A DNA stretch of 64,000 nucleotides, from positions 1 to 64,000 of the forward strand of contig JAGVNU010000084.1 of NCBI GenBank assembly GCA_020053105.1, read 5' to 3'. This stretch comes from Thermodesulfovibrionia bacterium (GTDB lineage Bacteria > Nitrospirota > Thermodesulfovibrionia > UBA6902). Under the pieces are notes generated by a model. It was not told where the DNA came from. It searched no databases and was given only the letters and a program-made list of their open reading frames with translations. Shown here one piece after another: positions 32,203-40,872 of the stretch (positions are counted from its first letter, which is position 1; each line of letters opens with the position of its first letter). The translations under genes were made by a program, and so were the position numbers.

Positions 32203-33009
32203 ATGGACATTAACGATATCAGGAAAATCGGTTCACGGCTTAAAAAAGAAATCTCATCTCAGATGGATGTTCTGCACAATCATGCATCACTCGGCAAGGG
32301 TGCAAGCGGTGATACTACTCATCCAATTGACAAGTTGGCAGAGGACATTGTTTATGAAGAGCTTGAAAAACTTAATGGGCCTGTTACTCTTGTTTCAGAA
32401 GAGTGCGGGACAAGAGAAATAAAAGGCGGCGGACCACGGCTTTTAGTAGATCCGATTGACGGCAGCAGAAATGCTGTCAGCGGCATTCCGCTATTTTCCA
32501 CATCCATTGCCCTTGTGGACGGAGACACTGTCGGTAAAACAAAAATCGGCTATGTTATAAATCTTATTAGCGGGGATGAATTCTGGGCCATAAAAGGGGA
32601 AGGGAGTTTTTTAAACGGTTCACCCATAACGACTCAGCAGGATGAAGTCTTCAGAGTAATAGCTTACGAGGCGCAGACCCCTAAAACCGATATCCCGGTA
32701 ATCATGCCCCTGATTTCCGTATTTCACAGGGCGCGGTGTTTTGGTTCAACGGCCCTGGATATGGCATTTCTCGCACAAGGCGCTGTCAGTGTGTTCGTGG
32801 TCCCTTCCCCGTCCAGGAGCTTTGATTTTGCAGCGGGGTATCTATTGATAAAAGAAGCCGGCGGCAGGGTGACGGACCTTGATGGTAAAGAGATAGATGG
32901 AGTTGAAGTGAGCGTTAACAGATCGACCCCTCTTCTTGCTTCAGCAAATGAAAAGCTGCATGGAAATGCAGTTAAAATTCTAATGCGGAGGGGAATAAAC
33001 GCGGGCTGA
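32203..33009 (+). CDS. Inositol monophosphatase family protein
   Basis: 'VSEECGT', 'LLVDPIDGSRNAVSGIPLFSTSIAL'. Confidence 0.92.
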   Translation: MDINDIRKIGSRLKKEISSQMDVLHNHASLGKGASGDTTHPIDKLAEDIVYEELEKLNGPVTLVSEECGTREIKGGGPRLLVDPIDGSRNAVSGIPLFSTSIALVDGDTVGKTKIGYVINLISGDEFWAIKGEGSFLNGSPITTQQDEVFRVIAYEAQTPKTDIPVIMPLISVFHRARCFGSTALDMAFLAQGAVSVFVVPSPSRSFDFAAGYLLIKEAGGRVTDLDGKEIDGVEVSVNRSTPLLASANEKLHGNAVKILMRRGINAG

Positions 33010-33030
33010 CTCCCGCGTTTACGAGTATTC

Positions 33031-33183
33031 ATGCCCGAAAAAACAAAGGACAAAAAGCACCCCTGTCCTGACTGCACTTATTGCCAGTGGTGCGCTGATG
33101 ACAAGTGTCGAAAATGCCGGCCTTCATGCAAGAATCTATGCGAAAAAAAGCCCCCGCAAGTTTCTATTAATCGGAAAAAATAG
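33031..33183 (+). CDS. Small Cys-rich protein (50 aa, 8 Cys)
   Basis: ORF MPEKTKDKKHPCPDCTYCQWCADDKCRKCRPSCKNLCEKKPPQVSINRKK*; not in the supplied ORF track. Confidence 0.55.
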   Translation: MPEKTKDKKHPCPDCTYCQWCADDKCRKCRPSCKNLCEKKPPQVSINRKK

Positions 33184-33296
33184 ATGCTGTAAGCCCCCTG
33201 ATCATATAATTTTTTTTTAATAAATTAAAGTTCCCCCTGTAAATGCCGACTACATAACTGTAAAGACATTTAACAATTTAAGAAGGGGGGAGACTG

Positions 33297-33650
33297 ATGA
33301 TTAATGAAATTTCTAACGCAAATGACCAGCTGGGCCAAGTAAATAAACCAGGTGGCCGCAATAAAAACATCCAGGCTGCCGGTATGCAAACAGGCAAATC
33401 AGGCGAATTTGATATACGTGATGTAGTAGAAATTTCCCAGCTGAAACCTGTACAGCCTGTAACTGAAGATAAAAATGAGATCAATTTCTCATCAGATGCA
33501 AAGAACGCTGAAAAAAATATTTATGGATCGGGGATACCGGAAGGTGCTGCCAAGACTGCGCCAGGCAATGAACCGAAACAAAATGACACGCCTTCCGTTT
33601 ATGGCGAAAGAGAATCCGGCCTTGGTAAGTTCATAGATACAGAAGCATAA
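33297..33650 (+). CDS. Hypothetical protein
   Basis: 117-aa ORF with RBS 'aagaagggggga' upstream. Confidence 0.55.
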   Translation: MINEISNANDQLGQVNKPGGRNKNIQAAGMQTGKSGEFDIRDVVEISQLKPVQPVTEDKNEINFSSDAKNAEKNIYGSGIPEGAAKTAPGNEPKQNDTPSVYGERESGLGKFIDTEA

Positions 33651-33663
33651 GAACGATTTCACA

Positions 33664-34026
33664 TTACGGCATAGCTACAGAAATCTCATAACTTCCAACC
33701 GAGGCCCTATCCGCAAGCCCCTTTTTCCACAGGAGATCGATGATTTTCGCTTTTGACGCCTTCGGGATCATTAATATAAGCTTTGCACCGAGACCTGAAA
33801 GCGTCTTCCAGTGATCTGCCTTTTCCTGGGTGATGCTGCCTTCGGTCTCAACTTCCATAATCGCAAGTATCATTCCATGATTTGTGAGTATAAGGTCGGG
33901 ATAATGTCCCTTAAATTCATTATTCTTCTCGTCCCCCATATTTATCCTGATATCATCGTAATCTCTTGAGAGTCTGTCTTTTAGATATGAGACCATCCAG
34001 TCGTGAATCAAATTTTCATTTTTCAT
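33664..34026 (-). CDS. Hypothetical protein, possible PD-(D/E)XK-like fold
   Basis: 120 aa; 'HYPDLILTNHGMILAIMEVETEGSI'. Confidence 0.55.
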   Translation of the reverse strand: MKNENLIHDWMVSYLKDRLSRDYDDIRINMGDEKNNEFKGHYPDLILTNHGMILAIMEVETEGSITQEKADHWKTLSGLGAKLILMIPKASKAKIIDLLWKKGLADRASVGSYEISVAMP

Positions 34027-34037
34027 GTTTTCGTCTC

Positions 34038-35006
34038 TTACAATAAATGTTTATAAGTGAAGTTAATTATAAAGTCAGGTGAACCGCTTGTATTGAGGTC
34101 CTCTGTCAGTGAAAGTTCATAATTGCGGCCGTTTGAATAATACCTGCCGCCGAAAGCGATAAAGAAAGCCCTGCCGTCTACAGCTGATATCTCCGTATCC
34201 GGATATATATCTGATTGCCCGTGAAGCTGGATAACCAGGTCCAGATTTTTACTCAGCTCGGTTTCCAATGCAACCCCGCCGTTAATATAATTTCTTAGAT
34301 CCAGATTTTCATGTCCTTTTACATCTCCCGGGAAAACCGCGCCCAGATTCCAGTAAGTCATAGTGCTGCCGGAGATGCTTTTGTCAAACAGCAGGGATAT
34401 CCCAGCATCTATACTGCCGTTGCTGTATCCTTTTTTTGCGCTGCTGACCGGGAGTTCGAGATCTCCCTTTATACTTAATTTATAGTCAGCTGCTGACATC
34501 AAAGGTTTTTTAACAGCAAGTCTGATGTCGCCAAGCCGCGTGCCGGATTGCCCCCTGATTATTAACTTACCGTCTCTACGCACTTCATAAAGAAAATCAT
34601 TGTTCGGCCTGTCCTTTCTCCCGTAATCCGGGAAGCCAAAAGCATCGTGATAATCTTCAAGGAACCCGTCCATAAAGCCTTCGCTGAAAACAAGCACCGG
34701 CACGTCCAGGTCAAATTCAATTAAATTTTTTATTATCCGCTTATATCTGAAACTAAGCTCCGTAATTTCCATATCGAGGCTGATGACCCAATCCCTGGAT
34801 TCTTCTACCGTATATGTGCTTGAATGTGAAAGACTGAAGGACATGGAATTTTCCATATCAGCTTTTTCAAGATACGGCTGATCTGCATGCAGAAATATGG
34901 GATATAAATTATTTATCTGAAGAGGGCCGTCAAATGAGAAGGCTGCGGATGAAAGGCACGTTAAGAAAAAAACAATAGAGATAAGATACTTGTATGCATG
35001 AATCAC
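34038..35006 (-). CDS. DUF3187-like outer membrane protein
   Basis: Signal peptide, 'GPLQINNLYPIFLHADQPYLEKADMENSMSFSLSHSSTYTVE', alternating beta pattern. Confidence 0.7.
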   Translation of the reverse strand: MIHAYKYLISIVFFLTCLSSAAFSFDGPLQINNLYPIFLHADQPYLEKADMENSMSFSLSHSSTYTVEESRDWVISLDMEITELSFRYKRIIKNLIEFDLDVPVLVFSEGFMDGFLEDYHDAFGFPDYGRKDRPNNDFLYEVRRDGKLIIRGQSGTRLGDIRLAVKKPLMSAADYKLSIKGDLELPVSSAKKGYSNGSIDAGISLLFDKSISGSTMTYWNLGAVFPGDVKGHENLDLRNYINGGVALETELSKNLDLVIQLHGQSDIYPDTEISAVDGRAFFIAFGGRYYSNGRNYELSLTEDLNTSGSPDFIINFTYKHLL

Positions 35007-36343
35007 AATATGCTTTTCCCCGAACTCTCCTTGTTCTCCATTAGGGCGTGAATGGGTTTCAGGCCATATGGACTACCCTGCTCTATCGCAGTCAGGACGG
35101 TACCGCCGCCGGTAAAGAAGTAGTACCGGTTACTGTCGAGGATAGAAAGGTAGAGCCCCGGGCACAGATTTTTGAATTCCTGAAGCGTGTCTCCGCCGCC
35201 GTACATTTTTAATGCGAGGGTGTTTTTATCTATTGTCATATCAAGGGCCTTGGACCCTTCGGTAAAATGAGGAGTGAAACCCATAACAGCATTAACGAAA
35301 ATGGTGCTCGCATTCAGCAGGACTTCAGTGACTTTTTTATCCGAAAAGGATTTAGGATCAATGTCCAGTATATAGCCATATTGATCGCCTGACTTAAAGT
35401 CTTTAATTGACAAGGTCCTGTACCTGCCTTCTATCCTGCCTTCCATAGTGTCTGATTCAACAATATAAGGAAGTTCTATGATCTTTTGTTGTGTCTTGTC
35501 CGTATTGACCAGTTCCTGCGCGGCGCCGATGTCTTCTTCTGAGATACCTTTAATTGAAATACCGTATTTTGCGCAGAGGTAAGCATTATACAGGACCCCT
35601 CCCAGAATCAATTGGTCGGCCTTGTTATATATTGCATATAACGGACCTATCTTCGTGTCGTATTTAGAGCCTGCTATCACGGCAAGAAAGGGCCTGTCAG
35701 GATTTATCACGTTATTGAGATTCTCGATTTCCTGCTGCATGAGAAATCCCGCATAGGAGGGAATGAACTTGGTAATATCGTATGTTGAAACGTGCGGCTG
35801 CCACGAGCCGAAGGCGTCATTCACATATACATCTGCGATATCGGACAGGAGCACGGCAAAATTGTCCCTGAAAAACCCCTCTCCTTCTTCCCCTCGAAAC
35901 CATCGTGTATTGGGAAGGTAGATGCCGCCGATTTTTCGGTCCTTCAGATCTCCTATGGCGCGATACACGGAATTAGATAATCCCGATATCCCCAGGTCAG
36001 GATCGATCTCACACTCGGGGACATAAAATTCTACATTAAGCTTCCGCCGGAGATATTCCACGATAGGTTCAACGGAATTCTCCTGGTTGCAGGTGATCTT
36101 CCCGGTTTTCTTGTCTTTCGGTCTCCCGACGTGGGTCATCAGGACCGGTCTGCCCCCCCGGTCAACAATATAATAAAGAGTTCCCAGCGTCTTGTCGATC
36201 CTGAAGGGGTCTTTTATAACGCCTTTTTTTACGACATTATGATCAAATCGAACGAGGACTATTTTCCCATTGAGGTCGGCTTCCTGTATAAGCGGGAGCC
36301 TTTTGCTCATATCTCCATTGATTTCCATAGCACATTCTACCAA
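35003..36343 (-). CDS. pgk: Phosphoglycerate kinase (divergent)
   Basis: 'GKIVLVRFDHNVVKKGVIKDPFRIDKTLGTLYYIVDRGGRPVLMTHVGRPK', 'VYVNDAFGSWQPHVS'. Confidence 0.85.
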   Translation of the reverse strand: MVECAMEINGDMSKRLPLIQEADLNGKIVLVRFDHNVVKKGVIKDPFRIDKTLGTLYYIVDRGGRPVLMTHVGRPKDKKTGKITCNQENSVEPIVEYLRRKLNVEFYVPECEIDPDLGISGLSNSVYRAIGDLKDRKIGGIYLPNTRWFRGEEGEGFFRDNFAVLLSDIADVYVNDAFGSWQPHVSTYDITKFIPSYAGFLMQQEIENLNNVINPDRPFLAVIAGSKYDTKIGPLYAIYNKADQLILGGVLYNAYLCAKYGISIKGISEEDIGAAQELVNTDKTQQKIIELPYIVESDTMEGRIEGRYRTLSIKDFKSGDQYGYILDIDPKSFSDKKVTEVLLNASTIFVNAVMGFTPHFTEGSKALDMTIDKNTLALKMYGGGDTLQEFKNLCPGLYLSILDSNRYYFFTGGGTVLTAIEQGSPYGLKPIHALMENKESSGKSIL

Positions 36344-36420
36344 AAGAGAGTAAAATTGAAAAGCCTTTTTTACTTAATCTACACCATTTAATCATATAAA
36401 ACTTGCAGTATAATTATTAC

Positions 36421-36942
36421 ATGCCATGGGTATTGTGGATTACAGGTTTGCCGGGGTGCGGGAAAAGCACGGTCGCGCTCAAAGTGAGGGAACTGATTCC
36501 TGACACCGTGGTCCTTCGGATGGATGATCTGAGAAAAATAGTCACTCCTGCCCCTACCTATTCAGATGAGGAAAGGGAGCACGTATACAGGGCGCTGGTG
36601 TATACAGCTAAAACTCTTTATGAAGCTGGACAGAATGTCATCATAGACGCCACAGGGAATAAGCGCTCCTGGAGACAGCTTGCAAGGGAACTGATACCTG
36701 CTTATATGGAGGTATATCTTGAATGTCCGGTTGAACTTTGTATAGAGAGAGAAAAAACAAGGACCGACACCCATGCAGCGCCGAAGAACATATACGAAAA
36801 AGGGAAAGCGGGATGGCCGGTGCCTGGAATAAATGTTCCCTATGAAAAGCCGGACAATCCTGACTTGACCATTTATACTGAAAAAGAACCGCCGGAGGAG
36901 GCAGCGAAAAAGATCGTAAAATTGATTCAATCAAGAATATAG
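36421..36942 (+). CDS. Adenylyl-sulfate kinase-like P-loop kinase
   Basis: '[25 protein letters not shown]...[10 protein letters not shown]'; ATG at 36421. Confidence 0.8.
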   Translation: MPWVLWITGLPGCGKSTVALKVRELIPDTVVLRMDDLRKIVTPAPTYSDEEREHVYRALVYTAKTLYEAGQNVIIDATGNKRSWRQLARELIPAYMEVYLECPVELCIEREKTRTDTHAAPKNIYEKGKAGWPVPGINVPYEKPDNPDLTIYTEKEPPEEAAKKIVKLIQSRI

Positions 36943-36961
36943 ATTTCTTTATGGAGGGCAT

Positions 36962-37381
36962 ATGAAATCGTATCGGAAAGAACTATGGTTTAATGTCCCG
37001 GCCAGGCGTGCATTCATAAACATTACACACCAGGTTGAGGAATGTTTGAAGGAGAGTAAAATCAGGGAAGGCCTTTGCCTGGTCAATGCGATGCATATAA
37101 CCGCGTCTGTCTTTATCAATGACGACGAGTCTGGCCTTCATCACGATTATGAAGTCTGGCTTGAGAAACTTGCGCCCCACGAACCTGTAACGCAATACCG
37201 CCATAACGCGACCGGAGAGGACAATGGGGACGCGCATCTAAAACGGCAGATCATGGGACGCGAGGTCGTTGTTGCTGTGACGGACGGGAAACTCGACTTC
37301 GGCACGTGGGAGCGTATTTTCTACGGAGAGTTTGACGGGAGACGGAGAAAAAGGGCGCTCGTGAAGATAATCGGTGAGTGA
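36962..37381 (+). CDS. YjbQ/UPF0047 family (secondary thiamine-phosphate synthase-like)
   Basis: '[17 protein letters not shown]...[25 protein letters not shown]'. Confidence 0.9.
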   Translation: MKSYRKELWFNVPARRAFINITHQVEECLKESKIREGLCLVNAMHITASVFINDDESGLHHDYEVWLEKLAPHEPVTQYRHNATGEDNGDAHLKRQIMGREVVVAVTDGKLDFGTWERIFYGEFDGRRRKRALVKIIGE

Positions 37382-37458
37382 CGGGCTTCATGTGATAACG
37401 ATTCCGTCATCGATCCTTGACTAATCATCAAGCCCATAAGTTATAATTCTACTCATAT

Positions 37459-37636
37459 TGTTCAGGCGCCTGTAAAGGCTTAAAGGGGAATCCCGTGAAA
37501 TACGGGAGCGGACCCGCCGCTGTAATCCCGATTTCCGCTATTTTGGAATTCACAGTCTCTACTAGCAGAACGCCACTTGTTTAACTGACAGGGAAGGCAG
37601 ATAGAGATCGGGAGAGCCAGAAGACCTGCCTGGACA
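37459..37636 (+). promoter_or_regulatory. Cobalamin (adenosylcobalamin) riboswitch 1
   Basis: P1 'tgttcaggc'/'gcctggaca'; 'aaaggggaatcccgtgaaatacgggagcggacccgccgctgtaa', 'gccacttg', 'gggaaggcag', 'gagccagaagacctgcc'. Confidence 0.95.
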
Positions 37637-37699
37637 TAGCCTCACAAAATAGCCTTCGAGGGAAGGGGCTGTGAGGGTAAAGGTTATTTGGCTTTTATC

Positions 37700-37739
37700 C
37701 CCCGGCTTTCTTTAGAGAAGGCCGGGGTTTTTATTTTTT
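37700..37739 (+). terminator. Rho-independent terminator (riboswitch expression platform)
   Basis: ccccggctttctttagagaaggccgggg followed by a T-rich run, immediately before the cobU ATG. Confidence 0.85.
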
Positions 37740-38273
37740 ATGAAGATCACATTTGTCATAGGCGGCGCAAGGAGCGGGAAAAGCTCATTCGCCCTCAATC
37801 AGGCCTCTAAAGTTGAAGGTCCCAAGGTTTATATAGCCACCGCAGAAGCCCTAGACGAAGAGATGAAGGCCCGCATTGAAAAGCACAGGGTTGAAAGAGG
37901 GAGCGAGTGGGACACATATGAAGAACCGATAAGGCTTCCAGATGTTCTGAAAAACCTGACCGGCAGGTACAGCGTTGCCGTACTTGACTGTCTAACGATC
38001 TGGCTTTCAAATTTACTTGTCCGGTCTCAGATAGCGTCTCCTGACAGGCAGGCAGTCAACGAGGCAGTTATGGATCTTATCGATGTATTGAAGGGGGACG
38101 GCAAGTTGAATCTCTTTATCGTCTCCAATGAAGTCGGCATGGGGATTGTGCCGGAAAACAGTCTGGCCCGGCTTTTCAGAGATCTTGCCGGAGACCTGAA
38201 TCAGAAGGTCGCCTCGGTTGCTGACGAAGTGTATCTTGTAACGGCCGGGATACCAATAAGAATTAAAGGATGA
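37740..38273 (+). CDS. cobU: Adenosylcobinamide kinase/guanylyltransferase
   Basis: 'ITFVIGGARSGKSSFAL', 'LDCLTIWLSNLL', 'VSNEVGMGIVPENSLARLFRDLAGDLNQKVA'. Confidence 0.96.
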   Translation: MKITFVIGGARSGKSSFALNQASKVEGPKVYIATAEALDEEMKARIEKHRVERGSEWDTYEEPIRLPDVLKNLTGRYSVAVLDCLTIWLSNLLVRSQIASPDRQAVNEAVMDLIDVLKGDGKLNLFIVSNEVGMGIVPENSLARLFRDLAGDLNQKVASVADEVYLVTAGIPIRIKG

Positions 38274-38289
38274 TAAATAGAAACCAAGC

Positions 38290-38321
38290 AAGCGGCATTC
38301 CCACTTTTGCGGGAATGACAA
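38290..38321. repeat. ATTCCC-type dispersed repeat fragment
   Basis: cggcattcccacttttgcgggaatgac; inverted ATTCCC/GGGAAT arms. Confidence 0.6.
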
Positions 38322-38336
38322 TAAAAGGAGAACATT

Positions 38337-39404
38337 ATGGAATTAAATACTATCTTGTCTGCAATCAAAAATACGAACGGTAAATTTGCAGATGAAGCGC
38401 AAAGTCGCCTGGACAATCTGACAAAACCTCAGGGCAGCCTGGGCAGGCTTGAAGAATTTGCAAAGCAGCTCGTTGCTATCACTGAAACCCGGATGCCTTC
38501 CCTTGATAAGAAGGTCGTTTTCACCTTTGCCGGAGACCATGGGGTTGCCGAAGAAGGGGTGTCCGCGTTCCCTAAAGAGGTGACCCCGCAGATGGTGATG
38601 AATTTCATTAACGGAGGGGCCGGTATAAATGTCCTCGCAAGACATGCCGGTGCAGAAGTTGTTGTGGTGGATATCGGCGTTGATTATGATTTTGTCGGGG
38701 CAGGTCTGAAACCCTCCTCAACTTTCGTGTCCTCCAAAATTATTTCAGGAACTAAAAACATGCGCAAAGGTCCTGCCATGACGAGAGATGAAGCCGTGAA
38801 ATGCATACTGGTTGGCATAGAGTTGGCGAATCAATATGCAAAGAGAGGTTATCAAATTTTCGGCACCGGTGAAATGGGCATTGCCAACACAACGCCGTCA
38901 AGCGCTATAACAGCTGCTTTGACAGGTAAATCAGTCGAAGATATTACAGGAAGAGGCACCGGGATCAATTATGATGCCTGGAAGAACAAGGTCCAGGTGA
39001 TTAAGGATTCAATTGCAGTTAACAAACCTGATCAGAATGATCCGGTCGATGTTCTTGCAAAAATCGGCGGGGCGGAGATTGCCGGCATAGCAGGACTGAT
39101 AATCGGCGCGTCATCAAATAATGTCCCGGTTGTCATTGACGGGTTCATTTCAACAACAGGCGCATTGATAGCGTATTTAATTGAACCGAAAACCAAAGAC
39201 TACATGTTCGCGGCGCACATGTCGCAGGAGATAGGCCACAAGGCAATACTGGAGAAGATCGGTCTCAGGCCGATACTTGACCTTGACATGAGGCTTGGCG
39301 AAGGCACGGGAGCAGCGCTTGCAATGCTGGTCATTGAAGGGGGCCTCAAGATATACAAAGAGATGGCCACTTTTGCAGAGGCGGCTGTAGCAGGTAAAAA
39401 GTAG
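38337..39404 (+). CDS. cobT: Nicotinate-nucleotide-dimethylbenzimidazole phosphoribosyltransferase
   Basis: '[21 protein letters not shown]', '[23 protein letters not shown]', '[15 protein letters not shown]'. Confidence 0.97.
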   Translation: MELNTILSAIKNTNGKFADEAQSRLDNLTKPQGSLGRLEEFAKQLVAITETRMPSLDKKVVFTFAGDHGVAEEGVSAFPKEVTPQMVMNFINGGAGINVLARHAGAEVVVVDIGVDYDFVGAGLKPSSTFVSSKIISGTKNMRKGPAMTRDEAVKCILVGIELANQYAKRGYQIFGTGEMGIANTTPSSAITAALTGKSVEDITGRGTGINYDAWKNKVQVIKDSIAVNKPDQNDPVDVLAKIGGAEIAGIAGLIIGASSNNVPVVIDGFISTTGALIAYLIEPKTKDYMFAAHMSQEIGHKAILEKIGLRPILDLDMRLGEGTGAALAMLVIEGGLKIYKEMATFAEAAVAGKK

Positions 39405-39426
39405 GGGCAATTCATGATGCCCCTAC
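39401..39426. repeat. Palindromic repeat, family A; contains the cobT stop codon
   Basis: gtaggggcaattcatgatgcccctac. Confidence 0.85.
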
Positions 39427-39449
39427 AGCCCATACAAATTTAGGTTAAT

Positions 39450-40235
39450 ATGAGAAAACTTTTATTAGCGTTCCAGTTCCTTACGATCATTCCCATGCAG
39501 GACATGGGAGATGTTTCCGACGAGGAGATGGGCAAGACAACAGTGGTCTTCCCCCTTGTGGGATTTGCCGAAGGGGTTTTGCTCGCCTTTTTGGCGGCGC
39601 TTTTTTTGAAGGTATTTCCTGCTGAACTCACCAATGCCATGCTGGTCCTTATTATGGTAATAATGAACGGCGGCTTTCACCTTGACGGCCTGTCAGACAC
39701 CTTTGACGCTGTCGCATCAAGGGGGGACCGGGGGAAAAAGCTTGAGATAATGAAAGACAGCACGGTCGGCCCGATGGGGGTCATAGCCATAGTAATGACG
39801 CTCCTGCTCAAGTACGTTTTATTGAATACAGTGTCATTTGAATCAACCTCAGCCGCCTATTTAGTGACCGTTCTTTCAATGCCGGTCCTGTCCAGATGGT
39901 CTATGGTCACCGCTGCCTTTTACAGCAACCCTGCAAGAAAGGACGGACTGGGAAGGCTGTTCATTGAGCATACCGGGGCCAGGCAGCTTATAGCAGCTAC
40001 AGCGGCCACGATTATTCTTATGGCGCTGGTCTGCACAATGGTTTCACAGTTATCACTTCTGATGTTTTATGTAATGTTCGCTATGCCGGTGCTGTACGGG
40101 TCCAGTTTCGGCGCTGTATGGTTTTTCAGGAAGATGTTCGGCGGAATGACCGGTGATTCATTCGGCGCGGTAAATGAGCTTGCGGTCCTGATTTTTTTAC
40201 TTAGCGCAGTCATCAATAATGCCAGACTGGCCTGA
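39450..40235 (+). CDS. cobS: Adenosylcobinamide-GDP ribazoletransferase
   Basis: 'LLLAFQFLTIIPM', 'GGFHLDGLSDTFDAVAS'. Confidence 0.95.
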   Translation: MRKLLLAFQFLTIIPMQDMGDVSDEEMGKTTVVFPLVGFAEGVLLAFLAALFLKVFPAELTNAMLVLIMVIMNGGFHLDGLSDTFDAVASRGDRGKKLEIMKDSTVGPMGVIAIVMTLLLKYVLLNTVSFESTSAAYLVTVLSMPVLSRWSMVTAAFYSNPARKDGLGRLFIEHTGARQLIAATAATIILMALVCTMVSQLSLLMFYVMFAMPVLYGSSFGAVWFFRKMFGGMTGDSFGAVNELAVLIFLLSAVINNARLA

Positions 40236-40243
40236 ACAGAATT

Positions 40244-40846
40244 ATGACAAGGATTTTTTTAATAAGACACGGAGAGACAGAGGGAGCGGAGTCCCGGCGG
40301 TACAAGGGGCATATGGATGTGCCCCTGTCTGAGAATGGGATTGAGCAGATCAAGAGGGTGGCGGATTATATTGCGGACAATCTGTTAACCGTGGTCTATT
40401 GTTCCGATCTGAGCAGGGCATTAAAAAGCGCGGAGATTATTGCTGAGCCTCATGGCATTAAGCCCGTTATCGTTGAAGCACTTAAAGAGCGCAGCTTCGG
40501 GGTGTGGGAAGGGATGTCTTTTGATGAGATAAAAGGGAAATGGCCCGATGCCTTTAATGCATGGGCAGAGAATCCGCTGAAGTTCAGCCCGATGGGCGGG
40601 GAGAGTACAATCGATGTAAGAAACCGGGTGATAAAGGCCTTTGAAGAAATTATGAAAAATCATAACGGACAGAATATAGCGATAGTTTCTCACGGGGGTG
40701 TAATCCGGGTCCTGTTATGCGAGATACTCGGTATGCCGCTTGAGAATATCTTCAGGATAGAGCAGAGTTTTGCGGCGCTGAATGTTATCGAGATGTGGGA
40801 TTATCCTGTAGTAAAACTGATTAATGGAGACGTAGTGGCGAGGTGA
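40244..40846 (+). CDS. cobC: Alpha-ribazole phosphatase/histidine phosphatase
   Basis: 'IFLIRHGETEG', 'ERSFGVWEGMSFDEI', 'VSHGGVIRVLLCEILG'. Confidence 0.9.
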   Translation: MTRIFLIRHGETEGAESRRYKGHMDVPLSENGIEQIKRVADYIADNLLTVVYCSDLSRALKSAEIIAEPHGIKPVIVEALKERSFGVWEGMSFDEIKGKWPDAFNAWAENPLKFSPMGGESTIDVRNRVIKAFEEIMKNHNGQNIAIVSHGGVIRVLLCEILGMPLENIFRIEQSFAALNVIEMWDYPVVKLINGDVVAR

Positions 40847-40858
40847 CCTCGCCCTTAC
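40832..40858. repeat. Palindromic repeat, family A, spanning the cobC stop codon
   Basis: gtagtggcgaggtgacctcgcccttac. Confidence 0.8.
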
Positions 40859-40872
40859 ATTTAAATCAATTT

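Noticed and set aside
32997-33020. Hairpin aaacgcggg-ctgact-cccgcgttt as a terminator
   Set aside because: Perfect hairpin overlapping the IMPase stop but no T-tract follows; function unclear.
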